A stretch of 64,000 nt of DNA. Origin: Papaver somniferum (taxonomy: Eukaryota > Streptophyta > Magnoliopsida > Ranunculales > Papaveraceae). Under the pieces are notes generated by a model. The model ran no database searches. It worked only from the letters and a program-made list of their open reading frames with translations, and had not been told where the DNA came from. This document shows, in pieces, positions 47,446 through 58,010 of this stretch; within the stretch, counting starts at the first letter, position 1; each line of letters opens with the position of its first letter. The translations under genes and the position numbers were made by a program. Where the stretch lies: positions 137,851,939 through 137,915,938 of the forward strand of contig NC_039359.1 of assembly GCF_003573695.1 (NCBI RefSeq), written 5' to 3'.

Positions 47446-48566
47446 TGAACACCTAAATGTATCGTCACGTTTTTTTCCTGCAAAACGAAACTGAAATTAA
47501 CCAAAAATACAATAAACACCACCAAACCGGTATCGGCGGAACCAAATTCGACAAAGTGAGAAATGAAGAAACTATTTTTGGTTTCATCAGGAGAACCGAA
47601 ATTAATCAACACCACATAATAAATCAACACTTTATAGGTAGAATTCGACAAAGGGAAGAATGATGAAATCCAAAATGGTTTCATCAAAATGACCAGATTT
47701 CACCAACACCACCAACACAATACTGATGGAACCATATATGACATAGTGAAGAATTGAGAAATCATTTTTGGTTTCATCAAAATGATCATAAATTAGCAAC
47801 AACATAATTCAAACTAACTTATGAAACCTAACAATTTAATCTACACATCAACAGAATTTTGGAACCAAATTTGTCAAAATTGAAAACAATGGAACCAACA
47901 ATGGTTTCATCAAAATAAGCAAAAACAAACTACACATCAACAGAATTAATTTTGGTGTAACCAAATTTGTCAAAATAAAATCTGAGCATACTGCAACCAA
48001 ATTCTACTAGAGTTATTACAATCTTCCGATACACATGAGTTCAAGAAATTAAAAACCCATTCTAATCTAGTTTACGAAGAACAAGTACAAAAAGGATGAA
48101 ACGAAACAGATAAAACTTCGATCCATTTCAATTCAAACGTTTAATAAATTAAGAAGAACATGAAATAAAAGATTTAATTTACCTTTTGGAGTATTTTTGA
48201 TCGTTTTACGGAGCAATTCATCTTTCTTCTTCCTTGTTCTTCATTTTTCTTCACCATTTTTACTAGTTTTTATGATTTGGTTTCCACTCTTTTGATTTTA
48301 GGTCATTATTTGCGTCAATTTTGATTTGGTTTCACTTGTTTATCACTTGATTTCACAGATCTTTTGATTTGGTTTCTGAGTAGCAGAGTAAAGAGAAAAA
48401 AAGAAAAGGAGAAACGATGAGATCGAGGCTTTGTTAGTTTTTTAACTGAAAAAGAAAAGGTTATTTTGGACAGTTCTAGTATTTTGGGGTTTATTTAACT
48501 AATTTGTTTTGTTGGGCCTATTTTACACCGACAGCGACAAGCTTGGAGTTCTAACGCGCGCGTTAT
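47446..48566. repeat. GGTTTCATCA-motif region of the MULE derivative
   Basis: At least six TGGTTTCATCA or related strings occur at 47571-47930, most preceded by AGAAA.CA or GGAACCAA, in parallel with 40080-40560 on the left side of the LTR element. No gene seen. Confidence 0.6.
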
Positions 48567-49585
48567 ATAGATAATTGGGTTATTAATAGGACAAGGAATA
48601 AAACATGAAAAAACATAAAAAATAATGAATCCAATGTGGTTTTCTTAATCTAAGAGAATTTTTTCTCGCCGCCTGTATACGTGGTACGGACGGAGTAATA
48701 AGAATTCTTAAATTTGGACTTGATTACAATGAAACCTAATTGATTATGATGAAAACTTAAATTATATACTCCTGATTATGATGAAAAGTTAAATTATATA
48801 TTCCTAAACATCTCAATTTTAGTTCATATACACGGTTTCCATGGCATCGATAGGAAAATCCAAAAGAGAAAGAAAAAAGGTATGTGATCATATACACTAA
48901 TTTCATGATTGATCATAGTTCTCGGTTCTTTTCGTTTTTGGTATTAAATGATTATTTGGCCATGATTTGGATGTGATGCGAATATATTAGCAGTAGTGAC
49001 GGTGGATGTGATGCGAATATATCAGTAGTAGTGACGGTGGGTGTTAGTAGGTAGATTTAGTATTAGATAGAGCAAGGGGAAGAAAGAAGACAACGGTGAT
49101 GGAGATGAATCTAATAGGATGAGTTTTAATTACCCACCTTAAATAGAGTTATACAAAATCTAACTTGTGTAGTTAGGATGTGATTTAGGGAAAACGGAGA
49201 TAGGAAATAGGTAAAACCTTAATTTATGTGCACCCACTTTTAAAGAATGTAATTTTAACATTCACATTGTCATCATTATAATTGTCAAATATGGAAAAAT
49301 CAAAGCTAGAAAAGCAAAAACGGCAGCCTGAGTTGCTATCAAAGTTGTCTTTCGCCAAATATAGCGGGACGTACCGGCTTTCTAAGTCTGTAATTGCACG
49401 CAATTATAAAATGCGTCAAGCTTTCAAACGCGACTAAATAATTTTCATGATTTGTGGCATAATTGATGATTTTTAACAATACTCAACCTAATGTTGTCAT
49501 GATTGAAATCATAATGAGAGATAACAATTAGAAATAAATTGAAACATAATTTAATTTGGATCAAAAGAAAAGTTAGGGTTTATAT
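48567..49585. other. Ends of the nested elements, then spacer
   Basis: Right half of the Stowaway-like MITE (to 48695) and of the outer element (to 49219), then AT-rich spacer. A ~34-bp tandem duplication containing GATGTGATGCGAATATAT lies at 48969-49040. No gene. Confidence 0.55.
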
Positions 49586-49921
49586 TGTTGAGATTATTAG
49601 TCCCGCATTATCTGAGCAATCTAAGATCATGCGGCTTCTAATCTTTAGGGCCACTTCATTCATTGCTGGTTTTGAGTTGGATGCACATATTCTAATATGG
49701 TATCAGAGGAGGCTCTTTGCGACGAATTATTTGACCGGGCCTTTACTGTGCATCACCCGATTTAATTGTCCACGTGTTAGATCCAATGAGGCTACACGTG
49801 AGGGGGCGTGTTGAAATTATTAGTCCCACATCATCTGGGCAATCTAATATCCTGCGTTTATAATCTTTAGGGCCACTCCACTCATTATCAATTGGTTTTG
49901 AGTTGGATGCACATATTCTAG
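49586..49921 (+). mobile_element. TRIM retrotransposon (~336 bp)
   Basis: Two ~110-bp direct repeats start TGTTGARATTATTAGTCCC (49586 and 49809) and end GCACATATTCTA. Between them, TGGTATCAGAGG (49698-49709) is the initiator-Met-tRNA type PBS, and GAGGGGGCG at 49800-49808 is the polypurine tract just before the second repeat. TATAT flanks both sides (49581-49585, 49922-49926). No coding capacity, as usual for TRIMs. The repeats end in TCTAA/TCTAG rather than CA. Confidence 0.85.
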
Positions 49922-50057
49922 TATATATTTTTATTTGGAGAAGAAGTAGGATTATTAGTAATAAAAAAAGTTAGAATTTATTTGGTGACTTTGATTTTTC
50001 GTTTGAGCTTAAACTTTTTGGGTTATAATTAATAAAATCATGGGTTATATTTAGAAG
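49922..50057. other. Spacer
   Basis: AT-rich; no feature seen. Confidence 0.5.
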
Positions 50058-51594
50058 GCTATTATCGGGGCGTCACACTCCAATAGAGGGGCTTCACTTG
50101 GATTCTTAATGTCAAAAAAAGTGGTTATGGAATATCCTAACACATATACATAATGTCTAGATTACCCTTTAACTAGAAGTGATTTTACGTCCAGGTTTGG
50201 ATTAATTTCAACCGTAGAATTTTATTTGCATGTAATTTTACGTCCAGGTTTGGATTAGTTCCAACCGTAGAAGCTCATTTTACGTCCAGGTTTCTTTTAA
50301 TTCCAACCGTAGAATCCTATTTTACGTCCAGTTTTCTTTTAATTCCAACAGTAGAAGTGATTTTACGTCCGGGTTTGGATTATTTCCAACCGTAGAAGTG
50401 ATTTTACGTCCAGGTTTGAATTAATTCCAACCGTAGAATTTTATTTGCATGTAGTTTTACGTCCAGGTTTGAATTAGTTCCAACCGTAGAAGCTCATTTT
50501 ACGTCCAGGTTCCTTTTAATTCCAACCGTAGAAGTGATTTTACGTCCAGGTTTGGAATATTCCTACCATAGAAGTGATTTTAAGTCCAGGTTTGGAATAT
50601 TTCCAACCGTAGAAGTTTATTTTACGATCAGTTTTTCTTCCCACAAAAACTTTGTCTCAGAATTCACCAAGTATACAACAAAATTCATTAATTTAATTTT
50701 TATGTAATTAAATTAAATAAAAATTAACTAAATAAGGGTTGTTTAGTCATTACAATATTATTTGAGATAAGGGTTTTTTGATATTATTTATGGGTGACCC
50801 GTTTTTGTCCTATAGGTGACGCCCCTCTAATGGAATGTGACGCCCCAATAATAGCCATTACAAAAACGGGGCGTCACATTCCATTAGAGGGGCGTCACCT
50901 AATAGGACAAAAACGGGTCACCCATAAGTAATATCAAAAATCCCTTATATCAAATAATTTTGTAATGACTAAACCACCTTTATTTAGTTAATTTTAATTT
51001 AATTTAATTAGATAAAAATTAAATTAATGAATTTTGTTGTATACTTGGTGAATTCTGGGACAGTTTTTGTGGGAAGAAAAACTGGTCGTAAAATAAACTT
51101 CTACGGTTGGAAATATTCCAAACCTGGACTTAAAATCACTTCTATGGTAGGAATATTCCAAACCTGGACGTAAAATCACTTCTACTGTTGGAATTAAAAG
51201 GAACCTGGACGTAAAATGAGCTTCTATGGTTGGAACTAATTCAAACCTGGACGTAAAACTACATGCAAATAAAATTCTATGGTTGGAATTAATCCAAACC
51301 TGGACGTAAAGTCACTTCTACGATTGGAAATAATCCAAACCTGGACGTAAAATCACTTCTACGGTTGGAATTAAAAGAAAACTGGACGTAAAATCGAATT
51401 CTACGGTTGGAATTAAAAGAAACCTGGACGTAAAATGAGCTTCTACGGTTGGAATTAATCCAAACCTGGATGTAAAATCACTTCTAGTTAAAGGATAATT
51501 TAGACATTTTGTATGAATATCCCATAACCACTTTTTTGGACATTAAGAATTCAAGTGAAACCCCTCTATTGGAGTGTGACGCCCCAATAATAGC
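50058..51594. mobile_element. Fold-back element: two inverted MITE copies
   Basis: Copy 1 (50058-50855) and copy 2 (~50867-51594) are mirror images. Each is itself bounded by GGGGCGTCAC...TAGAGGGG terminal repeats, so four TIR-like blocks are present. Each arm carries about ten ~41-bp units of the type TTTTACGTCCAGGTTTGG plus CCAACCGTAGAAG. The ~11-bp centre is ATTACAAAAAC. No coding capacity. A transcript would fold into a ~730-bp hairpin. Confidence 0.9.
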
Positions 51595-52975
51595 GTTTTA
51601 TGAAATAGAGGCTGCAAGAGAACAAAATAAAAAACAGACCCCATGTTGTACGTCGAAAAGGCCATGTGGTACAGTGGTCGAGTGTTTATAGGGTCATGTG
51701 GTCGAGCGACGAGTGTTTATAGGGTCTCGAGTCTTTACGGTAGTCATTTTTCAGACGTTTTCACTTCAATGTTAAAACTTCCATTATCAATTTGTCCATT
51801 CGTTGGAAACAATAGTACAAAGACCATTCCAAATACGATAACCCAATATACGAAATTTTCTTCTCCTTTACGTGTGAGAATGGGTATCTTATGCAGGTTT
51901 CGTTCTTTCTAATACATATACTTAGCAGTTGCTATCACGAGCAAATAGATACCAACTCGTTCTACAAGATGGTTCCGATGCATTATCCTATTCCTTAGAA
52001 CCGCTCGTCAAGTAGATACCACTTGTACGTGTTGCATGTTTTAGAACATGTACTTTTTAAATTGCGCGCCCTTCAAATTTGCTTAACCTTTTAGCGGCGG
52101 GATACATATATAAATTTGTGAGAGAAATAAATACACTAAAAAATATGGTGATACTGATACTGTTTGAACGCGTGGACAGATATTCAAAGGGCTTTATTAA
52201 TATATAAAGTTTATAAAAATCCAACTTATATCTGAGAAGATATAAATGAAGTTCTTAAATATTGAAGTTGTATTTTACAATTATACGGAATGAGGTTTCC
52301 TAGCCAGAAGTCCATATAGACAAGTCTATTACCCAAAAATCCCTATAGATTAAAGGTTTATATCAACGTCGAGACACCACCTATAATGTTTAAACTTATA
52401 GGTACATGCACATACCAAAATCCAATAGTGAATTTGATGTTTGTGTTGCATTCTTTCCCTGCATCCTACTTAATCGTGCTCTATCGGCTGCTCATTCAGT
52501 TAGATTTAATTCAGGTTCATTTTTATTTTACTTAAAATTTAATAGTAATCTCAGTTTGCATGAGTTTAATGTATGTTACAAAATTTCGTTCAACCCTTCT
52601 TACATTTCTGGTAACTCATTCTCCTACTGTACTAGAGTAGACATTCTAATAAAATTTAAAACAGGTCTTGTGGTCCCATTTTGTACTGTTAACGGAAAAG
52701 AGAGCAAGAGAATAAAAAACAGGCCCCATTTTGTACGTTGAAGGTCTTGTGGTCGAGTGTTTATGGGTCTCAGCGTTATTTGTTTTACACGATTTTTCAA
52801 GTATCCCTTTAACGGGTTCTAAATGAGTAGACCAAATTGTACGCATGAAATACCTGTTTCTATCATCGATAGACTGCATGCATATACACGTCCACTAGAA
52901 ATCTCGAATCTAATCTAGCAAAGATACTTCATCGAACATACATGTTAATCAGCAGTCCTAAACACATGATATTTC
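51595..52975. other. No gene seen; short direct repeats
   Basis: AAAAAACAGACCCCATGTTG-like and TGGTCGAGTGTTTATAGGG blocks at 51623-51735 recur at ~52713-52765. The open frame 52406-52741 has a weak hydrophobic composition and no domain. Otherwise AT-rich upstream sequence of the protease gene. Confidence 0.45.
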
Positions 52976-52982
52976 TATAAAT
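52976..52982 (+). promoter_or_regulatory. TATA box of the first aspartic protease gene
   Basis: TATAAAT 61 bp upstream of the ATG, followed by a short A/C-rich leader (CAATCCCTTTAAACACAGTA). Confidence 0.6.
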
Positions 52983-53042
52983 GGGGGCCGTTGTTCCGCA
53001 ATATCACAAATATTCTCTTCAATCCCTTTAAACACAGTAACC

Positions 53043-54395
53043 ATGGCAACCCCCACCCATTTCTCTTTTCTCTTTATACTTTTTCTTTCTGTTTCAATCT
53101 CATCTGTTCGGGGTAGTGGTTTCAGTGTTAATTTAATTCATCGTGATTCTCCTCAATCTCCATTCTACAACCCTTTAGACACTTTATCTGATCGTATGCA
53201 AAAGGCTGTTCATCGTTCAATTAATCGTGCCAACCACTTTAAGAAATTATCATCATCGACTTATTATTCATCAATGTCATCTAACCAGGATGATGATACA
53301 ATCAGTACAAGTTTGAGTGCTATTGGTATTGAATTCGTAATGAATATTTCTCTAGGAACTCCTCCTCGTAATGTATTTGCCATTGCCGATACCGGTAGTG
53401 ATGTTACATGGGTTCAGTGTAAACCTTGTGAAAATTGTTACAAACAAGATTCTCCACTCTTTGATCCCAAAACTTCTTCAAGCTACAAAGATGTTCCTTG
53501 TTCTTCAGGAACTTGTGAAAGACTTCGCGAGGACCGTTACACTTGTGAAAATACACTTTGTCGGTATTTTGTCCGTTATGGAGATGGTTCTTACAGTATG
53601 GGAAATCTTGCATTTGAAACTCTAACATTTGATTCAACAAGTGGTCGCTCAATTCAACTTCCGAATATTGCATTTGGTTGTGGTCATAACACTGCAACAG
53701 GACACTTTAACGAAAAAGGGTCTGGTTTAGTTGGTCTTGGTGGCGGTGAACTTTCTTTGATTTCGCAGTTGGGTTCAAAAATTGATTCAAAATTCTCTTA
53801 CTGTTTAGTTCCTTCTCATGATGTCTCAAGTAAGTTCATTTTTGGCAGTAATGCTGAAATGACCGGAAAAGATGTTCTCTCCACTCCACTAATATCAGAT
53901 CCGTTCCAAAAAACATTCTATTATCTAGCACTTGAAGCAATTAGTGTTAATGAAAACAAGGTTCCATTCATAAGTGATACATCCTCAACAAAGGACACTG
54001 AAGCCTTCCAAGAAGACAACTACATTATAATCGATTCTGGAACCACATTCACATTTCTTCCACAAGAAATGTATTCAGAAATTGAATCAGAAATTAAGAA
54101 AGCGATTCAAGTTGAACCCACTGTTGGTCCTAATGGGTTCAATTTATGTTACCCATTCGACGATTCTATGACATTTCCAGAGGTTACTGTTCATTTTACG
54201 GATGCGGATATCAAACTTGACGCGGGGAATTATTTTGTTCCTGTTGGCGGGGGTGTTATTTGTTTATCTTTCTTTCCTTCCAAGACACCACCTTACCTTT
54301 ATGGAAACGTAGCTCAGATCAATTTCCTTGTTGAATATGCTCTGACGGAGAATAAGGTTTCTTTCAAGCCAACTGATTGCACCAAGCAGGGCTAA
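53043..54395 (+). CDS. Secreted aspartic protease, nepenthesin/CDR1-like (A1 family)
   Basis: 450 aa in one exon. Residues 1-24 form a signal peptide ending SVRG. A propeptide follows, with GFSVNLIHRDSPQSPFYNPL typical of the CDR1 subfamily. The catalytic motifs are DTGSD (Asp116) and DSGTT (Asp331); the flap region reads RYGDGSYSMGNLAFETL. The nepenthesin-type Cys-rich insert (VQCKPCENCYKQ, VPCSSGTC, YTCENTLC) is complete. The start has a good context (ACCATGG). AATAAA occurs at 54456-54461. Plant CDR1-like proteases act in the apoplast and CDR1 itself is linked to defence signalling; that role here is inference. All key residues are intact, so it is probably functional. Its 3' end is duplicated at 58261. 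Confidence 0.93.
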   Translation: MATPTHFSFLFILFLSVSISSVRGSGFSVNLIHRDSPQSPFYNPLDTLSDRMQKAVHRSINRANHFKKLSSSTYYSSMSSNQDDDTISTSLSAIGIEFVMNISLGTPPRNVFAIADTGSDVTWVQCKPCENCYKQDSPLFDPKTSSSYKDVPCSSGTCERLREDRYTCENTLCRYFVRYGDGSYSMGNLAFETLTFDSTSGRSIQLPNIAFGCGHNTATGHFNEKGSGLVGLGGGELSLISQLGSKIDSKFSYCLVPSHDVSSKFIFGSNAEMTGKDVLSTPLISDPFQKTFYYLALEAISVNENKVPFISDTSSTKDTEAFQEDNYIIIDSGTTFTFLPQEMYSEIESEIKKAIQVEPTVGPNGFNLCYPFDDSMTFPEVTVHFTDADIKLDAGNYFVPVGGGVICLSFFPSKTPPYLYGNVAQINFLVEYALTENKVSFKPTDCTKQG

Positions 54396-56072
54396 TTAAA
54401 TGTTTAGTTATAACTAAGCTACCTAGATATATATATCTCGTTATGTTGTTCCTGAAATAAAAATTTCCTTTAGGAGAAGATAATGCTCTCATCTTTGAGG
54501 TCAGAATTTGGAGCTTCTGTACTTCCAATAATTTCGCCTATGCATGAGTGCTTTAAGTATATCTGTATGAGCTTCGTAGATTATCAATGTGTGAGTATTA
54601 ATAATTGCTCTTTGTGTCTGATAATCATGTATACACGTCTTGGTGATTTATTCCGTGCCACATAATAGTAACAGATTATTATTTACGGATTCCTTTTTCT
54701 TGGTCATTATACAATTCTCCCAATTATGTTGTTTTCGTCTTTGCAACACAAAATTCTAATAATTTTGTCGGAAATATCTCCTTTTTTATTGTTGTACTCG
54801 GATGGCTTCATCACCTCCATAATCATTATGCTTCAAAAAAGAAAAAAAATCCATAATCAATGTATATACTAGTAAGTGTTAGATCTTCTTCCAAATAGTA
54901 ACTGGGAGATCTTTTTTCTCCGAAACTCATTTGATACAACTTCGAAGGAGAATAAACAGAACATAGGAAGATTTGGACTCAAATGATATGGGAGAGAGAC
55001 ATCCTTACCTGTAAATATGTCCCTCTGGATTTGCTTAGAGTTGTGGAAGTCTAATTTATCCTTTACAACAAAATTTTCAACGTACAAAATTTGCAGCATG
55101 GCCGCATGGGGGAGGGCCTCGACTAAGTTGAACAAGGTGAGGCTACAACCTGTTTTTTTTCACTAACTCGGAATCTGAATCTGATTCAGTACCTGACTCG
55201 ATCAATAATCATTCTTCTGAGTGTCCCGATGGTTGTCGACTGTCCAACATCAGTTATCACATAACCTGTGTGTTCCACTCCATGTTCTCCTTCATTAAAT
55301 GGTGCCCACCCATTTTTAGCTAGAGTCAGTATTTGATGTGGAACTTGAAGGGTTTGCAAGAACTGATGAAAGTCATGAAATGATTGTCCAGTACTAGAAT
55401 TGGTACAACAGATAACCCAATTATATGAGACTTAACTACCATCTTACCACTACCATGAACAGACATGTAGTTAGACATTTTATCTGATCAAACACCCAGT
55501 GAGAATATGTGTTGAAAATCTGTATTGGCGCACCATCGATAGGAGGATTTCAATTGTCAAACCTTCTGGCTAAGTACGTACTCTAAACTTGGAAGCTCTA
55601 AAAAGCATACATTATTGGCATGTCTTGCCGTTAGACACCTGACCTAATGTGTCAAGGCTTTCGTACCAGTTAAAATGTATCATGGGCTCATGGGATCCAT
55701 GTCCAACACAGCACATGGCACACTTGAACTGGTACAAAATCCATGTCATCTTGTGAAAAACATCAGGTGTCAAACAGCATACATTAAATCACAACAAAGG
55801 ACAATTATAACAAGTTCCATTGAAAACAAAAAGAAGAAAAAAAGACATATTGCAACGCGTAACTATCAGCCACATAATGCAATTAATAACACCCACACAA
55901 TGACAACTTACAAATCTCACACAGGAAAACTCTAAAACACTCACACCAAGCTTATAGTTTATCGCGGAATCACAGAAATTCTAACATCTTACCTCGAGTA
56001 TGAGAGCCTGCTCCATAAACAGCTGAACTAGCCTTGTTGGTAGTCAAAGAGCAATATTTTATGGTCTTTTCT
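54145..56072. repeat. Segmental duplication, copy 1
   Basis: From the last ~250 bp of the protease gene through downstream DNA. It matches 58261-59980 with few substitutions and several indels (copy 2 is ~200 bp shorter overall). The non-coding part includes a conserved minus frame (54869-55135; also 58858-59082) beginning MFNLVEALPHAAMLQILYVE that I do not recognise and do not call as a gene. Confidence 0.85.
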
Positions 56073-56246
56073 TTTGGTTGGTCACTTTTCTGCAGACTCT
56101 ACGGAAGAAAACACTGAAATTTGCACCATATGTTGGTCACTTTCACTTTCCATATTTTGGTTGGGAGTTTTTCTTTCCATACTTAGATAAGTTAAATTCC
56201 AAGTCGGTTTCCTATTCCCCTCGAGACTCTCCCATATGTTGATGCC

Positions 56247-56254
56247 TATAAAAA
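56247..56254 (+). promoter_or_regulatory. TATA box of the Spinster-like gene
   Basis: TATAAAAA 40 bp upstream of the ATG at 56294. The spacing implies a very short 5' UTR (~10-15 bp) or a start further downstream, so the assignment is tentative. Confidence 0.4.
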
Positions 56255-56293
56255 GCCGCAGCGTTATAGGTTTTGTTAATTTTTATTCGATAG

Positions 56294-57928
56294 ATGGCAG
56301 AACCTTCTGTCTCAGAAGAATCTGAAAGTATTTCTGTAATGGTTGTTTCCGAAAATACAGAATCCGCATTAGGTACCACCAATTCAGGTAAAGAATGTGC
56401 ATATCCGAAGAAAAAAACTACTTGGTGCTCACCAAAAGTGTTGCTTTTGATTTTTTGTTTGATGAATTTGTTGAATTATGTTGATCGGGGAGTTATTGCA
56501 AGTACTGGTGTTAACGGAACGCCTAAGGTATGCAACGCAAGTGGTGAGTGTATTGCTGGTAAGGGAATTCAAGGAGCTTTCAACCTGACAAATTTCCAGG
56601 ATGGTGCATTGTCTACTGCGTTCATGGTTGGACTTCTCGTAGCCTCACCAATATTTGCATCCTTTGCAAAGAATTACAACAAACCCTTTAGGTTAATTGG
56701 AGTTGGATTATTGATTTGGACCATTGCTACAGCTTGCTGTGGCGTTACATCTAATTTTTGGAATATTGTTGTTTGTCGGATGTTAGTTGGTGTTGGCGAG
56801 GCTTCGTTCATGAGTCTGGCGGCTCCTTTTATCGATGACAATGCTCCTGTCGCAAGGAAAACGTTCTGTCTTGGGCTCTTTTACATGTGTATACCAGTTG
56901 GAATTGCATTCGGGTATGTTTATGGTGGATTTGTCGCTAGTCATCTTAACTGGCGTTGTGCTTTCTTTGGAGAAGCAATTCTAATGCTCCCGTTCGTCTT
57001 TTTATGCTTTTTCATGGAGCCTTTGCAGTTAAAAGGTTTCGAATCTGGCGAAGCAACGTTAACAACATCTGTGCAAATTGAACTGCACGAGGTTAAAATT
57101 ACAGAAGTTTCTGAGCAGGGGAAAGATGTTGTCTACGTCTCATCTGGAGGAGGGTTGTCCAATAACAAGATCTCAAGGAAAACATGTCTGTCAAAGCGCA
57201 CAATCAAACGGATTTCAAGATTTTGCAAGGACATGATTTGGAAAGACATAAAAGTCCTGTTGTTTGAAAAGGTGTATGTCGTTAGCGTTCTGGGCTACGT
57301 AGCATATACCTTCGTAATAGGGGCTTATTCGTATTGGGGGCCGAAGGCTGGTGCCGATATTTATCATATGACTAATCCTGATATGTTTTTTGGGGTGATT
57401 ACGGTTTTCTGTGGAACATGTGGAACGCTGGCTGGCGCTTATCTCTTTGATCGCATAAATTGCTCAATCAAGAACGGGTTTAAGCTTCTTACTGCAACAA
57501 CAGCTCTTGGAGGCGCATGCTGTTTTGGTGCCTTTTGTTTCAAAAGCATGTATGGTTTCTTAGCATTTTTCGTATTGGGCCAGTTGTTTCTCTTTGCTGC
57601 ACAAGCACCAGTGACCTTTATTTGTCTTCATAGCGTCAAGCCTAGTTTAAGACCAATCTCTCTGGCGATCTCTACAGTAGCTATCCATATCTTTGGTGAC
57701 GTTCCTTCTTCACCACTTGTTGGACGTATCCAAGATCAAATCCACAATTGGAGGACGACTGCTCTTATTCTCACGTCTATCTTTGGTGTAGCAGCAGCTA
57801 TATGGTTGATTGGAATCTTTCTAGACAGTGTTGACAGATATAATGAGGAAGACAATGCTAGTACAAACACGGAGCCAGTGGCTGCCGAAAACACAGTTGA
57901 AAAATTTGACGAGCATTCTGAGATCTGA
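56294..57928 (+). CDS. Spinster-like MFS transporter (probable sphingolipid transporter family)
   Basis: 544 aa, one exon. After a ~45-residue Ser/Glu-rich cytosolic N-terminus, TM1 contains LLLIFCLMNLLNYVDRGVIA, the conserved NYxDR motif of Spinster proteins. GIQGAFNLTNFQDGALSTAF leads into TM2. RLIGVGLLIWTIATACCGVT and the MFS R-x-L-x-G-x-G-E signature (CRMLVGVGEASF) follow, then a long cytosolic loop (~residues 255-315) and about six further helices, including VAYTFVIGAYSYWGPKAGAD. Length fits plant Spinster homologs (~500 aa). Animal Spinster proteins export sphingosine-1-phosphate or lysophospholipids; the plant substrate is uncertain. It lies between the two segmental duplicates and is intact. 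Confidence 0.9.
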   Translation: MAEPSVSEESESISVMVVSENTESALGTTNSGKECAYPKKKTTWCSPKVLLLIFCLMNLLNYVDRGVIASTGVNGTPKVCNASGECIAGKGIQGAFNLTNFQDGALSTAFMVGLLVASPIFASFAKNYNKPFRLIGVGLLIWTIATACCGVTSNFWNIVVCRMLVGVGEASFMSLAAPFIDDNAPVARKTFCLGLFYMCIPVGIAFGYVYGGFVASHLNWRCAFFGEAILMLPFVFLCFFMEPLQLKGFESGEATLTTSVQIELHEVKITEVSEQGKDVVYVSSGGGLSNNKISRKTCLSKRTIKRISRFCKDMIWKDIKVLLFEKVYVVSVLGYVAYTFVIGAYSYWGPKAGADIYHMTNPDMFFGVITVFCGTCGTLAGAYLFDRINCSIKNGFKLLTATTALGGACCFGAFCFKSMYGFLAFFVLGQLFLFAAQAPVTFICLHSVKPSLRPISLAISTVAIHIFGDVPSSPLVGRIQDQIHNWRTTALILTSIFGVAAAIWLIGIFLDSVDRYNEEDNASTNTEPVAAENTVEKFDEHSEI

Positions 57929-58010
57929 TCTTTCAAGAAAGACAGTCGCCAGAGAACCATTTCCAGCTAAATGTGCACCATCAATGCTCGGAAGAAGCCT
58001 TTCAGTTAAT
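57929..58010. other. Spacer after the transporter gene
   Basis: No polyadenylation signal is obvious. Sequence of unknown origin leading into the F3H-like relic. Confidence 0.4.

Larger units (their letters stand above)
38517..48566. mobile_element. Internally deleted MULE (possibly Ulp1-bearing type)
   Basis: Flanked by ATAGATAA at 38509-38516 and 48567-48574, inserted in the Stowaway-like MITE. It contains a plus-strand transposase remnant (39380-39804), a minus-strand ORF (47068-47445) and many TTTTGGTTTCATCA motifs on both sides of the LTR element inserted at 40593-46963. Convergent MURA remnant and second ORF recall Ulp1-carrying MULEs, which is inference. TIRs are not clear by eye. Confidence 0.5.
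38400..48695. mobile_element. Stowaway-like MITE split by insertion
   Basis: CTCCCCGTACC...AGGCGG at the left matches the reverse complement of the right end, CTCCGTCCGTACC...AGGCGG, with TA on both sides (38398-38399 and 48696-48697). CTCC...GGAG ends with a TA duplication are the signature of Stowaway/mariner MITEs. The two halves together are ~240 bp, a normal MITE size. Confidence 0.6.
38156..49219. mobile_element. Outer TIR element of a four-level nest
   Basis: Left end AGGTTTTACCTATTTTCC and right end GGAAATAGGTAAAACCT are inverted; TAATTT flanks both sides (38150-38155, 49220-49225). It is the same family as 32183-33210. Its own sequence is only ~770 bp (38156-38399 and 48696-49219); the rest is later insertions. 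Confidence 0.65.

Noticed and set aside
52406..52741. 111-codon frame upstream of the first protease
   Set aside because: No domain, AT-rich codon use like its surroundings, and part of it lies on a local direct repeat.
54869..55135. Minus frame beginning MFNLVEALPHAAMLQ, also present at 58858-59082
   Set aside because: Conserved because the region is duplicated; the two versions end differently, no domain was recognised and there is no start or stop context to support a gene.
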